Of a DNA stretch of 64,000 nucleotides, positions 8,203-17,244 are shown piece by piece. Under the pieces are notes generated by a model. The model did no database searches and was not told the origin of the DNA. It worked only from the letters and a program-made list of their open reading frames with translations. The stretch is from Rikenellaceae bacterium (GTDB taxonomy: Bacteria > Bacteroidota > Bacteroidia > Bacteroidales > Rikenellaceae). Numbering within the stretch: the first letter of the stretch is position 1; each line of letters starts with the position of its first letter. The translations under genes and the position numbers were made by a program. The stretch covers positions 186,001 through 250,000 of the forward strand of contig SUZN01000003.1 of NCBI GenBank assembly GCA_015059905.1, read 5' to 3'.

Positions 8203-8210
8203 TAACTTCG
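8203..8210 (+). promoter_or_regulatory. Likely -7 box of the CstA-like gene
   Basis: TAACTTCG differs from TAnnTTTG at one position. It lies 45 bases before ATG 8255 but overlaps the leader of the alternative ATG at 8213, which supports the downstream start. Confidence 0.4.
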
Positions 8211-8254
8211 CAATGAAATTGCGCTCCACAGAGAGCTGCCAAAAAACTAAACCT

Positions 8255-9685
8255 ATGATTACTTTCCTTATTTGTTTAGCCCTGCTCGTCGGTGCCTACT
8301 TCGGTTATGGCGCTTATCTTGACCGCGTTTGCAAAATTAACGAAAAGGCCGCCGTTCCATCTGCAACACTCTATGACGGAGTGGATTATATCCCTATGCC
8401 ACGTTGGCGCACATTCCTTATACAGCTGCTCAACATCGCTGGCATAGGTCCTATCTTCGGCGCTGTGATGGGTGCGTGTTTCGGTCCTGTTGTCTTTTTA
8501 TGGATTACATTGGGAGGTATTTTCGTAGGCGCTATGCACGACTATCTGTCGGGCATCATCCTGCTCCGCAACGATGGCTTGAGCCTGCCCGAGATAGTAG
8601 GTCGCTACCTGGGCGGAGGTATGCGTCAGTTTATGCGTGCGTTGTCGCTGGTTTTGCTCATACTTGTAGGCGTTGTCTTTATGCGCTCGCCCGCAAGCAT
8701 CTTGAGCGGAATGACAACAGCCATCCCCTACTGGGGTTGGATTGCGATAATCCTGGTTTACTATTTCATCGCCACGATGCTCCCTATCGACAAGCTCATC
8801 GGTAAAATTTACCCCCTGTTCGGTGGAGCACTGATTTTTATGTCGGTAGGTCTGGCTGTGGTGCTCTTCAAGGGCGACTACACCATCCCTAACCTCACAT
8901 TTGAGACGTTGCGCAACTACCAGCCCAACCCCGATGCAATGCCTATCATCCCTACGCTCTTTATCACAGTAGCCTGCGGAGCCATCTCGGGCTTCCACGC
9001 TACGCAGTCGCCTCTGATGGCGCGCTGTATGAACAACGAGCGTGAGGGTCGTATGATATTCTACGGTTCAATGATTACAGAGTCTATCATAGCCCTAATA
9101 TGGGCTGCCATCGGAATGGCATTCTTTCATGGTCCTGACTCATTGGTGGCTGCCCTGGCGGAGCACGGCAACGATGCAGCGTGGGCTGTGGGCACAATCT
9201 CAAACACTACGCTGGGTGCAGTAGGAGGCTTTATCGCTCTGTTTGGTGTGGTTGCAGCGGCTATCACATCAGGTGATACGGCTTTCCGTTCGGCACGTCT
9301 GATTGTAGCCGATGTGTTGAAGTTCGAGCAGCGTACATTGTGGAAGCGCTTTGCTATCGCCTGCCCTCTGTTCCTTATCGGCATAGTGCTTCTGTTTGTC
9401 GATTTTGACGTTGTATGGCGCTACTTCGCCTGGACAAACCAGGCTATGTCGGTGGTGACGTTGTGGGTAATTGTGGTATATCTGAAGAAACACAAGCGCA
9501 ACATTTGGGTCGCCCTGCCACCAGCAATGCTGATGACATATATCTGCACCTCGTTTGTATTTATCTCGGGGCAGTTTATCGGAATGGCAAACCACACGTT
9601 GGCTTACGTCCTGGCTGGTGCGGTGACACTATTGTTGTCGGCTGCGATGTGGATGAAGGTGTTGAAGGAGGCAAAGCAGGAGTAA
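8255..9685 (+). CDS. CstA-family carbon starvation / peptide or pyruvate transporter
   Basis: A 476-residue polytopic inner-membrane protein (about 12-13 hydrophobic segments) of the CstA family. Known members take up peptides or pyruvate. Family segments visible early are IAGIGPIFGAVMGACFGP, GAMHDYLSG and LSLPEIVGRYLG, and later GFHATQSPLMARC. At 476 residues it is shorter than E. coli CstA (about 700) and resembles the compact form common in Bacteroidota. Start 8255 is preferred to 8213 because MITFLICLALL begins directly with the first membrane helix and the probable promoter lies just upstream. The next gene starts one base after the stop, so they are coupled. Confidence 0.85.
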   Translation: MITFLICLALLVGAYFGYGAYLDRVCKINEKAAVPSATLYDGVDYIPMPRWRTFLIQLLNIAGIGPIFGAVMGACFGPVVFLWITLGGIFVGAMHDYLSGIILLRNDGLSLPEIVGRYLGGGMRQFMRALSLVLLILVGVVFMRSPASILSGMTTAIPYWGWIAIILVYYFIATMLPIDKLIGKIYPLFGGALIFMSVGLAVVLFKGDYTIPNLTFETLRNYQPNPDAMPIIPTLFITVACGAISGFHATQSPLMARCMNNEREGRMIFYGSMITESIIALIWAAIGMAFFHGPDSLVAALAEHGNDAAWAVGTISNTTLGAVGGFIALFGVVAAAITSGDTAFRSARLIVADVLKFEQRTLWKRFAIACPLFLIGIVLLFVDFDVVWRYFAWTNQAMSVVTLWVIVVYLKKHKRNIWVALPPAMLMTYICTSFVFISGQFIGMANHTLAYVLAGAVTLLLSAAMWMKVLKEAKQE

Positions 9686-9686
9686 T

Positions 9687-10364
9687 ATGGGTAAAGTGAT
9701 GATTTCACCTGTCTCGACAGGGCTTTGGCAGGTCGAGGGAGAGTGGTTTAACGATATTCTGCGCCGCACACAGCGCCTGGAGCGCGAGGGCAAGGTAGCG
9801 CAGGCGTGCGAATTACGCTTTGAAGGGGCGCAGCAACTGCTGGAGGCTGTTGGCGACGAGGTGGTGCGCCTTGACTGGAACGATAGCTCTTCACGCGCAG
9901 CTATGGAGGTATTATATCGCTCGGCTGCCGACCATATGATGATTGGCGAGGTGGAGATGGCTGCCGCGCTGTGGGAGAGTCTGCTGGAGCTTGACGAGGA
10001 GGACCACCTGGAGGCTGTCGTGCCGTTGGCGTTTGCCTATGTAGAGATTGAGGATTACGACTGTCTGGAGGGCGCAATGTTTGACATTTCGCCCAAGTCG
10101 GCAGAGTATCAGCTGTTGCTTTTGTGGGCGGAATATCGCCGCTCGGGAGGCATTGACCGCGATGCGTTGCGTCAGCTACGCACACGCCACAAAGCGTGGT
10201 ATGAGGAGTTTACAGCCGACCATCACCCCGCCGACGAGGAGTATTTGAAAGAGTGCCGCAACGAGCGTCCATCGCCCACGACCGAGGCGCGCGAGTTATG
10301 GTTTGCAACTGAAGCAATGTGGAGTAGAAATGCAGAGTTCATAATGGCTCTAAAAAAAGCATAG
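9687..10364 (+). CDS. Unrecognised helical protein behind cstA
   Basis: 225 residues, acidic, no signal peptide and no membrane segment. I do not recognise a named family. The sequence is rich in Ala, Leu and Glu with helix-turn-helix spacing such as AAALWESLLELDEEDHLEAV and PLAFAYVEIEDYDCLEGA, which suggests TPR-like helical repeats and hence a protein-interaction role. Its start is one base behind the CstA-like stop and its own stop is 11 bases before the alpha/beta hydrolase, so it is probably translated as part of that transcript. A function tied to the transporter is speculation. Confidence 0.6.
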   Translation: MGKVMISPVSTGLWQVEGEWFNDILRRTQRLEREGKVAQACELRFEGAQQLLEAVGDEVVRLDWNDSSSRAAMEVLYRSAADHMMIGEVEMAAALWESLLELDEEDHLEAVVPLAFAYVEIEDYDCLEGAMFDISPKSAEYQLLLLWAEYRRSGGIDRDALRQLRTRHKAWYEEFTADHHPADEEYLKECRNERPSPTTEARELWFATEAMWSRNAEFIMALKKA

Positions 10365-10375
10365 AACCAAAGATT

Positions 10376-11170
10376 ATGAGAAGAGTAGCACTTTTGCTGT
10401 CGCTATTGATGGCAACCATCGGCGCAATGGCAGCCGATTACAAGATTGAGAGAGATTTGCAATATCGTAGCGATGACGACTATGCCAAGAAGATGTGCCG
10501 TTTGGATGTAGCCGTACCCGAAGGGGCGAAGGATGCGCCTGTGATAGTGTGGTTTCACGGTGGCGGTCTGACGGGCGGTGGAAAACATATTCCAAACGAG
10601 ATTATGCGTGACGGCGCGGTATGTGTGGGCGTAGGCTACCGCTTCTCGCCACACGTGAGCGTTGACCAGATTATCGACGATGCGGCGTGCGCCATAGCGT
10701 GGGTCTTTGCCAACATCGAGAGTTATGGTGGTAGCCCCGACAAGGTATATCTCACGGGGCACTCGGCTGGAGGCTACTTGGTTAGTATGGTCGGACTTGA
10801 CAAGAGCCGCCTGAAGCGTTACGGTATGGATATCGACCGCGTGAAGGGCATTATCCCCTTTAGCGGTCAGATGATTACCCACTTCGAGGAGCGCAGAGTG
10901 AGAGGTATGTCGGACAAGTTGCCTCTTATCGACAAGATGGCTCCACTGTACCACGTCAGAGGCGATGCAGCGCCTATCCTGCTACTCACGGGTGATAGAG
11001 AGCGTGAGATGCTCGGCAGATATGAGGAGAATGCTTATATGTATCGTATGTTACGCCTTGTGGGGCATAAGGATGTCACACTCTTTGAGTTTGACGGCTA
11101 CGGTCACGACATGTGCTTGCCTGGTTACCCTATGCTGATGAATTTTATCCGTGAGCGCGAGAAACGTTAA
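10376..11170 (+). CDS. Secreted alpha/beta hydrolase (esterase/lipase-like)
   Basis: A 264-residue exported hydrolase. It has a signal peptide (1-20, LLMATIGAMAA), an HGGG oxyanion motif at 61-64, the nucleophile elbow GHSAGG with Ser130, and a C-terminal DGYGHDM supplying the catalytic His near 250. This is the hormone-sensitive-lipase/BD-FAE type of fold; many Bacteroidota members are carbohydrate or xenobiotic esterases. It precedes the 'glutaminase A'-like array by 50 bases with no terminator between, so it may be co-transcribed and act on the same extracellular substrate, for instance removing acyl groups. That link is inference. Confidence 0.82.
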   Translation: MRRVALLLSLLMATIGAMAADYKIERDLQYRSDDDYAKKMCRLDVAVPEGAKDAPVIVWFHGGGLTGGGKHIPNEIMRDGAVCVGVGYRFSPHVSVDQIIDDAACAIAWVFANIESYGGSPDKVYLTGHSAGGYLVSMVGLDKSRLKRYGMDIDRVKGIIPFSGQMITHFEERRVRGMSDKLPLIDKMAPLYHVRGDAAPILLLTGDREREMLGRYEENAYMYRMLRLVGHKDVTLFEFDGYGHDMCLPGYPMLMNFIREREKR

Positions 11171-11220
11171 GTTCACTTTATTTTACTACAAACAAATTAC
11201 TAATCGAAAAACAATAATAT

Positions 11221-13695
11221 ATGAAAAAATTCCTTACTATCATTGGACTTTTGGCACTTATGGCTGGATGTTCTACTGCGGAACACGTCAAGAGTGAACT
11301 TCGCGCTCCAGCCTACCCGCTTATCACTATTGACCCCTACACCTCGGCGTGGTCAGGCGCTGACAACCTCTACGACCGTCAGATTATGCACTGGACCGAG
11401 AAGGATTTTCCTTTTGTGGGCGTGTTACGCGTAGATGGCAAGCCTTATCGTTTTATGGGCGTTGAGCAGGAACTGCTGACCCCTATTGCTCCTATGGGCA
11501 AGGAGAACTATTGGGAGGGCTATTACACTCTCGACAAGCCTGTAGGCGACTGGACAAAGGCTGACTACAACACTTCGAAGTGGAAAACCTCGCGCGCCCC
11601 ATTTGGCAAGGGTTACACTGACCTCAAGACACAATGGGACTCGCCCGATATCTGGATTCGCCGCACGGTGGAGCTTTCAGCAGATGATATGGCGGCTGAA
11701 AAATATATTCTCCGCTACTCTCACGACGACATTTTCAAGCTCTACATCAATGGCGAGCAGATAATCGCCACTGATAGTACGTGGAAGGAGAACCTGACAA
11801 AGGAGATTAGCAAGGAGCAGATTGCAAAGTGGGGCAACCGTCTTACCTTCGCGGCTCACTGCCGCAACACATTGGGTGGTGCACTGGTTGATTTTGGACT
11901 TTACTACACCAACAGCGCTGACAAGAAACTTAATCTGACAGCCGAGCAGACATCTGCCGAGGTGCAGGCTACACGCACAATCTACACCTTCACTTGCGGC
12001 GGTGTAGATTTGAAACTCACCTTTATGGCTCCCGTGCTGATGGATAACCTTGAGCTTATGTCACGCCCTGTGAATTACATCACGTACGAGGTTGCATCAA
12101 ACGATGGCGCAGAGCACGATGTTGAGATTTACTTCGAGGCAGGTCCAAATTGGGCACGTCACGCCGATTCACAGAAGTGCATCAGCGAAGTTGCTGCTAA
12201 CGAGCGTTTTGCATATGCAAAGACAGGTACCGTAGAGCAGCCCGTATTGCAGAAGTTTGGCGATGATGTACGCATCGACTGGGGTTATTTCTATTTGGCA
12301 GGCGACAAATCAAAGTACACAACCGCCACAGGCGACCCATTCACTTCACGCAACGCCTTCATCGCCGATGGAGCAACAAGCAGCAACGACAAGGGTGATT
12401 ACCTCTCTATCTCTGCCAGCCTCGGCAAGGTGGGCAAGAGTGGCGTGAGCGACTATATTATGGTTGGTTACGACGACCTCTACTCAATACTCTACTACGG
12501 CGAGAAGGTGCGCCCATATTGGAATCGCAAGGGTGACAGCTCTATCGAGGAGCAATTTGCTCTGGCAGCTGATGAGTATAACACACTGAAGAAGCGTTGC
12601 GAGAAGTTTGACGCAGAGCTTATGAAGAGTGCAACCGAGGCAGGCGGTAAGCAGTACGCCGAGCTGTGCGCTCTCGCCTATCGCCAATCTATCGCAGCAC
12701 ATAAGCTCATCGAGTCTCCAAGTGGTTTCATTGCGTGGATTTCGAAGGAGAACTTCTCAAACGGATGTCTGGGCACTGTGGATGTCACATTCCCATCATT
12801 CCCACTCTATGTATATTACAACCCCGATTTGGCAAAGGGTCTACTGAACTTCATTTTCGAGCTCTGCGAGAGCGAAAAGTGGACTCGCCCTTACGCTGCA
12901 CACGATGCGGGTCGTTACCCACACCTGCGCGGCGAGGACTACGGTGGCGAGGGAATGCCTATTGAGGAGTCTGGCAATATGCTCATTATGACCGACGCTA
13001 TCTGTCAGGGAGACGGCACAGCAGACTATGCTCTGAAGCATTGGGATGTACTCACAACGTGGGCAAACTACCTTGCCGAGAATGGTCAGGACCCACGCAA
13101 CCAGCTCTGCACCGATGACTTTATGGGTCACCTGGCGCGCAACACAAACCTCTCTATCAAGGCTATCCTGGGCGTAGCGGCTTATGCCGACTTGGCGAAG
13201 ATGGCAGGCAAGACGGATGTTGCCGAGCAGTTTATGACAAAGGCCAAAGAGATGGCAGCAAAGTGGAAAGAGATGGCTGGCGAGGGTGACCACTACCGCC
13301 TCACATTCGATACCGACAAGGATACATGGAGTATGAAGTATAACCTCGTGTGGGACGAAATCCTGGGTCTCAACGTCTTTGACAAGGATATAGCCGAAAC
13401 AGAGGTGGCATACTACCAGACAAAGTTCAACGATTATGGTCTTTCACTCGACCACCGCAGCTACACAACAAAGAGCGACTGGCTGATGTGGTCGGCTACA
13501 CTCTCATCGGACAAAGCTACATTTGAGAAGTTCATCACACCTATGTATAACTTCTACAACACCACCACAGGTCGTTGCCCAATGCCTGACCTCTACCAGA
13601 CCAACTCTAACAACCACCGCACAGGCTGGTTGCAGGCACGCTCGGTTGTTGGAGGTTACTGGATTAAAATGCTCAAGGACAAAAAGACCAAATAG
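11221..13695 (+). CDS. 'Glutaminase A'-family lipoprotein, array copy 1
   Basis: An 824-residue lipoprotein (lipobox LMAGC, Cys17). Order of parts: DUF4964 region with YPLITIDPYTSAWS (about 30-80), an inserted galactose-binding-like beta-sandwich (about 95-235), DUF5127 (240-480), and the six-hairpin DUF4965 plus DUF1793 region to the end. The inserted domain is recognisable by YSHDDIFKLYINGEQ and FAAHCRNT. The family name comes from fungal glutaminase A, but the (alpha/alpha)6 barrel with N-terminal sandwich is also a glycosidase architecture, so the true reaction here is unknown. The likely active-site strand reads MPIEESGNMLIM. It is closest to copy 2. The MBL gene follows after 2 bases. 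Confidence 0.82.
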   Translation: MKKFLTIIGLLALMAGCSTAEHVKSELRAPAYPLITIDPYTSAWSGADNLYDRQIMHWTEKDFPFVGVLRVDGKPYRFMGVEQELLTPIAPMGKENYWEGYYTLDKPVGDWTKADYNTSKWKTSRAPFGKGYTDLKTQWDSPDIWIRRTVELSADDMAAEKYILRYSHDDIFKLYINGEQIIATDSTWKENLTKEISKEQIAKWGNRLTFAAHCRNTLGGALVDFGLYYTNSADKKLNLTAEQTSAEVQATRTIYTFTCGGVDLKLTFMAPVLMDNLELMSRPVNYITYEVASNDGAEHDVEIYFEAGPNWARHADSQKCISEVAANERFAYAKTGTVEQPVLQKFGDDVRIDWGYFYLAGDKSKYTTATGDPFTSRNAFIADGATSSNDKGDYLSISASLGKVGKSGVSDYIMVGYDDLYSILYYGEKVRPYWNRKGDSSIEEQFALAADEYNTLKKRCEKFDAELMKSATEAGGKQYAELCALAYRQSIAAHKLIESPSGFIAWISKENFSNGCLGTVDVTFPSFPLYVYYNPDLAKGLLNFIFELCESEKWTRPYAAHDAGRYPHLRGEDYGGEGMPIEESGNMLIMTDAICQGDGTADYALKHWDVLTTWANYLAENGQDPRNQLCTDDFMGHLARNTNLSIKAILGVAAYADLAKMAGKTDVAEQFMTKAKEMAAKWKEMAGEGDHYRLTFDTDKDTWSMKYNLVWDEILGLNVFDKDIAETEVAYYQTKFNDYGLSLDHRSYTTKSDWLMWSATLSSDKATFEKFITPMYNFYNTTTGRCPMPDLYQTNSNNHRTGWLQARSVVGGYWIKMLKDKKTK

Positions 13696-13697
13696 CT

Positions 13698-14564
13698 ATG
13701 AAACGCATATTGCTACTCGTCGCAGCCCTCTGCATCGCATTGGGCTGTGAGGCAAAAAAGACCTTCACTCTGTGGCAGCTGGAGTCACAGGTAAACACCA
13801 TCGGCAATAGCTATGTAATTCGCACCCATAACGGTAAAATCATCGTTATGGATGGTGGCGAGGAGCGCGAGAAGAATTATCTGCGCGGATTTATTGACGC
13901 CCTGGGTGGCGAGGTGGCTGCGTGGTTTGTGTCACACCCCCACAACGACCATATGGGCGCATTGAAGGATCTGCTCGAAAAGCCTAACGGAATCAAAATC
14001 AACAAAATCTACCACTCTCGGTTTACCGATGCTCTCATTGATACCGAGGAGAAGAAATGGGCGGATTACACCCGCGTATTCTACAACTTATTGGACAACG
14101 TTAAAACAACCGAAGTGATTGATTGCCATTGTGGTGATGAGTTCGAGATTGATGGCGTGAAGTTCAAAATATTGGGAGAGAAAAACCCCGAAATATTAGG
14201 CAATGGCTATAATAACTCAAGTATGGTTATAAAGATGTGGGACAAGCACAAGTCATTCATCTTCCTTGGTGACCTGGGTGTTGAGGGAGGCGACAAACTG
14301 CTCAAATCGGAGTACGCCAAAGACCTTGAGTGCGACTATCTTCAGCTGGCACATCACGGCAACTGGGCTGTAAAGAAGAATTTTTACGAGAAGGTAAAGT
14401 TCCGCGCCGCTCTATGGCCAAGTCCATCGTGGCTCTATAACAACGATACGGGCAATGGTTTCAACACAGGTCATTTTGAGTCGGTCATTGTTCGCGGCTG
14501 GATGGAGGAACTTGGCATCAAGGAGCATTATGTTTCGTGCGAGGGACTGGTAAAGATTGAGTAA
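13698..14564 (+). CDS. Exported MBL-fold metallo-hydrolase
   Basis: A 288-residue metallo-beta-lactamase-fold protein with a signal peptide whose end (ALGC, Cys17) could be a lipobox. The metal motif HPHNDHMGAL gives His80, His82, Asp84 and His85; downstream FLGDLG and LQLAHHGNW supply further ligands. This is the ComEC/Rec2-like extracellular MBL subgroup, whose substrates are mostly undefined (phosphodiester, lactone or nucleotide hydrolysis are possible). It lies 2 bases after array copy 1 and 24 before copy 2, so the three genes form one unit. Its insertion between two paralogues implies either a duplicated pair that kept it or a working partnership. Confidence 0.8.
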   Translation: MKRILLLVAALCIALGCEAKKTFTLWQLESQVNTIGNSYVIRTHNGKIIVMDGGEEREKNYLRGFIDALGGEVAAWFVSHPHNDHMGALKDLLEKPNGIKINKIYHSRFTDALIDTEEKKWADYTRVFYNLLDNVKTTEVIDCHCGDEFEIDGVKFKILGEKNPEILGNGYNNSSMVIKMWDKHKSFIFLGDLGVEGGDKLLKSEYAKDLECDYLQLAHHGNWAVKKNFYEKVKFRAALWPSPSWLYNNDTGNGFNTGHFESVIVRGWMEELGIKEHYVSCEGLVKIE

Positions 14565-14587
14565 CAAACCTAAAACAATAAACAACT

Positions 14588-17056
14588 ATGAAAAAACTAT
14601 TTTTAGCTATTGCGGCATTCGCATCTGTGGTTGGATGTTCTGCTCCAGAGCAGATTAAGAGCGACCTGCGCGCTCCTGCCTATCCACTTATCACAATCGA
14701 CCCCTACACCTCGGCGTGGTCGGGTGCCGACAACCTCTATGACAATAATGTCATCCACTGGACAGAGAAGGATTTTCCATTTATCGGTGTATTGCGCGTA
14801 GATGGCAAGCCTTATCGTTTTATGGGCATTGAGGGCGACTCCTACACACCTATCGCAGCTATGGGTGATGAATCTCCTTGGGAGGCTACATACACCCTCG
14901 ACAAACCTAAAGGCGACTGGACAAAGGCTGATTACAACGATAAGAAGTGGCAGAAGTCACTCGCGCCTTTTGGTCGTCCTGGCGAGTACGATGTTAAGAC
15001 CGTATGGGGAACGCCAAATATCTGGTTACGCCGCAACGTTGAACTCACCCCAGAGCAGATGAATGCCGATAAATTTATTCTGATTTACTCGCATGATGAT
15101 ATTTTCGAGCTCTACATCAACGGTGACCGAGTTATCAACACAGGCAACTCTTGGAATGAGTATCTGAAATTGGAGCTTTCGAAGGAGCAGATTGCAAAGT
15201 GGGGCAACCGCCTCACTATCGCTGCTCACTGCCAGAACACAGCGGGTGGTCAGATGGTTGATTTTGGTCTTTATTACACAAACAACAAAGACAAAAAGTT
15301 GAGCGAGGCAGCTGTTCAGACCTCTGCCGACGTGCAGGCAACACGCACAATCTACGACTTCACATGCGGTGGTGTGGATCTAAAGCTCACATTTATGGCT
15401 CCCGTACTGATGGACAACCTTGAGCTGATGTCTCGTCCTGTGAACTACGTCACTTACGAAGTTACATCCAACGACGGCGCAGAGCACGATGTGGATATCT
15501 ACTTTGAGGCGGGACCACATTGGGCACGCAACATCGCATCACAGAAGAGCGAGAGTGAAACACTCTCTGACGAGCGCTTCGTATATGCAAAGACAGGTAC
15601 CGTTGAGCAGCCCGTATTGGCAAAGCACGGCGACAACATCCGTTGCGACTGGGGTTACTTCTACCTCACAGCCGACAAGACTACTCACACCACAGCTGCA
15701 GGCGAGCCTTTCGCTATGCGTAAGGAGTGGGTTGAGAATGGCACAATCTCTTCAAACGATGGCGACAACTACCTCGCCATCGCATCCAACCTGGGCAAGG
15801 TAGGCGCAAAGAGTGTCAGCGACTACATTATGGTAGGTTACGACGACATCTACTCTATCCTCTACTACAAGGAGAAGATTCGCCCATACTGGAACCGCAA
15901 CGAGGATAGCTCTATCCAAAAGCAATTCACAGCAGCAGCCGATGAATACAAGTCACTGAAGAAGCGTTGCGAGAAGTTCGATGCCGAGCTTATGGCTGAG
16001 GCTTACAAGGCGGGTGGTAAGGAGTACGCCGAGTTGTGCGCACTGGCTTACCGTCAGTCTATCGCGGCTCACAAGCTCATCGAGATGCCTAACGGCGAGT
16101 TAGCTTGGCTCTCAAAGGAGAATTTCTCTAATGGTTGTATCGGTACTGTCGATGTGACATATCCATCGTTCCCACTCTTTGCTTACTATAACCTCGACCT
16201 TGCAAAGGCGTTGCTTAACTTCATCTTCGACCTCTGCGAGAGCGACCGCTGGGATAAGCCTTACGCGGCTCACGACGTTGGTTGCTACCCACACGTTTGG
16301 GGTGAGCGCTACACAGGCGGTATGCCTGTCGAGGAGTCGGGTAACCTGCTCGTGATGACAGGTGCTATAAGCAAGCTCGAAGGTAATGTTGATTACGCCC
16401 TGAAGCATTGGGACGCTTTGACACAGTGGGCAGACTACCTTGTTGAGCACGGTGGCGACCCTGCACACCAGCTCTGCACAGACGACTTTATGGGTCACTC
16501 ATCACGCAACGCCAACCTCGCTATCAAGGCCGTTATCGGTATCGCAGCTTATGCCGATATGGCAAAGATGGCTGGCAAGGATGACGTAGCCGAGAAGTAT
16601 CGTGCCGAGGCGGATAAATGGGCTGCCTTCTGGAAGGAGAATGCCGACGAGGGCGACCACTACAGCCTCACATTCGACACAGGTGCAGAGACTTGGAGCC
16701 AGAAGTACAACCTCGTTTGGGACAAGATGCTGGGCTACAACGTATTTGACCCATCAATCGCCCCAACAGAGGTGGCTTACTACCTCACGAAGTTCAACAA
16801 GTATGGTTTGCCACTCGACAGTCGTGGCAATGGCGCGAAGTGCGACTGGGTGATGTGGACAGCTACGCTTGCTGACGACAACGCCACATTCCAGAAGTTT
16901 ATCACACCAATGTATAACCTCTACAACGAGACATCGGGTCGTGTACCTATGAGTGACTACTACCACACCGACCGCAACCGCCACATCGGTATGCAGGCAC
17001 GTTCGGTTGTGGGAGGCTACTGGATTAAGATGCTTTCTGACCGTATGACAAAGTAA
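14588..17056 (+). CDS. 'Glutaminase A'-family lipoprotein, array copy 2
   Basis: 822 residues, the same domain order as copy 1 and its nearest relative in the window (shared AYPLITIDPYTSAWSGADNL, QIAKWGNRLT, and EESGN in the active-site strand). Lipobox VVGC, Cys17. The inserted beta-sandwich carries IYSHDDIFELYINGDR. The six-hairpin part keeps AAHDVGCYPHVWGE followed by MPVEESGNLLVM, and the C-terminus ends with RSVVGGYWIKML as in all four copies. It closes the unit started by the hydrolase or copy 1, with a strong terminator at 17082-17125. It differs from copies 3 and 4 in having Ser rather than Cys in EES/CGN. Confidence 0.82.
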   Translation: MKKLFLAIAAFASVVGCSAPEQIKSDLRAPAYPLITIDPYTSAWSGADNLYDNNVIHWTEKDFPFIGVLRVDGKPYRFMGIEGDSYTPIAAMGDESPWEATYTLDKPKGDWTKADYNDKKWQKSLAPFGRPGEYDVKTVWGTPNIWLRRNVELTPEQMNADKFILIYSHDDIFELYINGDRVINTGNSWNEYLKLELSKEQIAKWGNRLTIAAHCQNTAGGQMVDFGLYYTNNKDKKLSEAAVQTSADVQATRTIYDFTCGGVDLKLTFMAPVLMDNLELMSRPVNYVTYEVTSNDGAEHDVDIYFEAGPHWARNIASQKSESETLSDERFVYAKTGTVEQPVLAKHGDNIRCDWGYFYLTADKTTHTTAAGEPFAMRKEWVENGTISSNDGDNYLAIASNLGKVGAKSVSDYIMVGYDDIYSILYYKEKIRPYWNRNEDSSIQKQFTAAADEYKSLKKRCEKFDAELMAEAYKAGGKEYAELCALAYRQSIAAHKLIEMPNGELAWLSKENFSNGCIGTVDVTYPSFPLFAYYNLDLAKALLNFIFDLCESDRWDKPYAAHDVGCYPHVWGERYTGGMPVEESGNLLVMTGAISKLEGNVDYALKHWDALTQWADYLVEHGGDPAHQLCTDDFMGHSSRNANLAIKAVIGIAAYADMAKMAGKDDVAEKYRAEADKWAAFWKENADEGDHYSLTFDTGAETWSQKYNLVWDKMLGYNVFDPSIAPTEVAYYLTKFNKYGLPLDSRGNGAKCDWVMWTATLADDNATFQKFITPMYNLYNETSGRVPMSDYYHTDRNRHIGMQARSVVGGYWIKMLSDRMTK

Positions 17057-17081
17057 ATTATCCTTTCATAGTATAAGCTTT

Positions 17082-17125
17082 TCGCAACTCTCCCATCGGC
17101 GGAGGGTTGCGATTTTTGTTTTTCA
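17082..17125 (+). terminator. Terminator after array copy 2
   Basis: TCGCAACTCTCC pairs with GGAGGGTTGCGA with one mismatch around CATCGGC and is followed by TTTTTGTTTTT. It separates the first array unit from copy 3. Confidence 0.85.
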
Positions 17126-17194
17126 CCGCCTCTCTATTACGCACAAAAGAGTAAAGTTTTTGGCATTTGGCGCTTTACTATCAATTATTATGGT

Positions 17195-17202
17195 TATATT
17201 TG
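17195..17202 (+). promoter_or_regulatory. Promoter -7 box of array copy 3
   Basis: TATATTTG is an exact TAnnTTTG match, 42 bases before ATG 17245. It rules out the in-frame upstream start at 17167, which would begin before the transcript. Confidence 0.6.
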
Positions 17203-17244
17203 CACCTTGGAATTCATACATTTAACACAAACACAATAATTATT

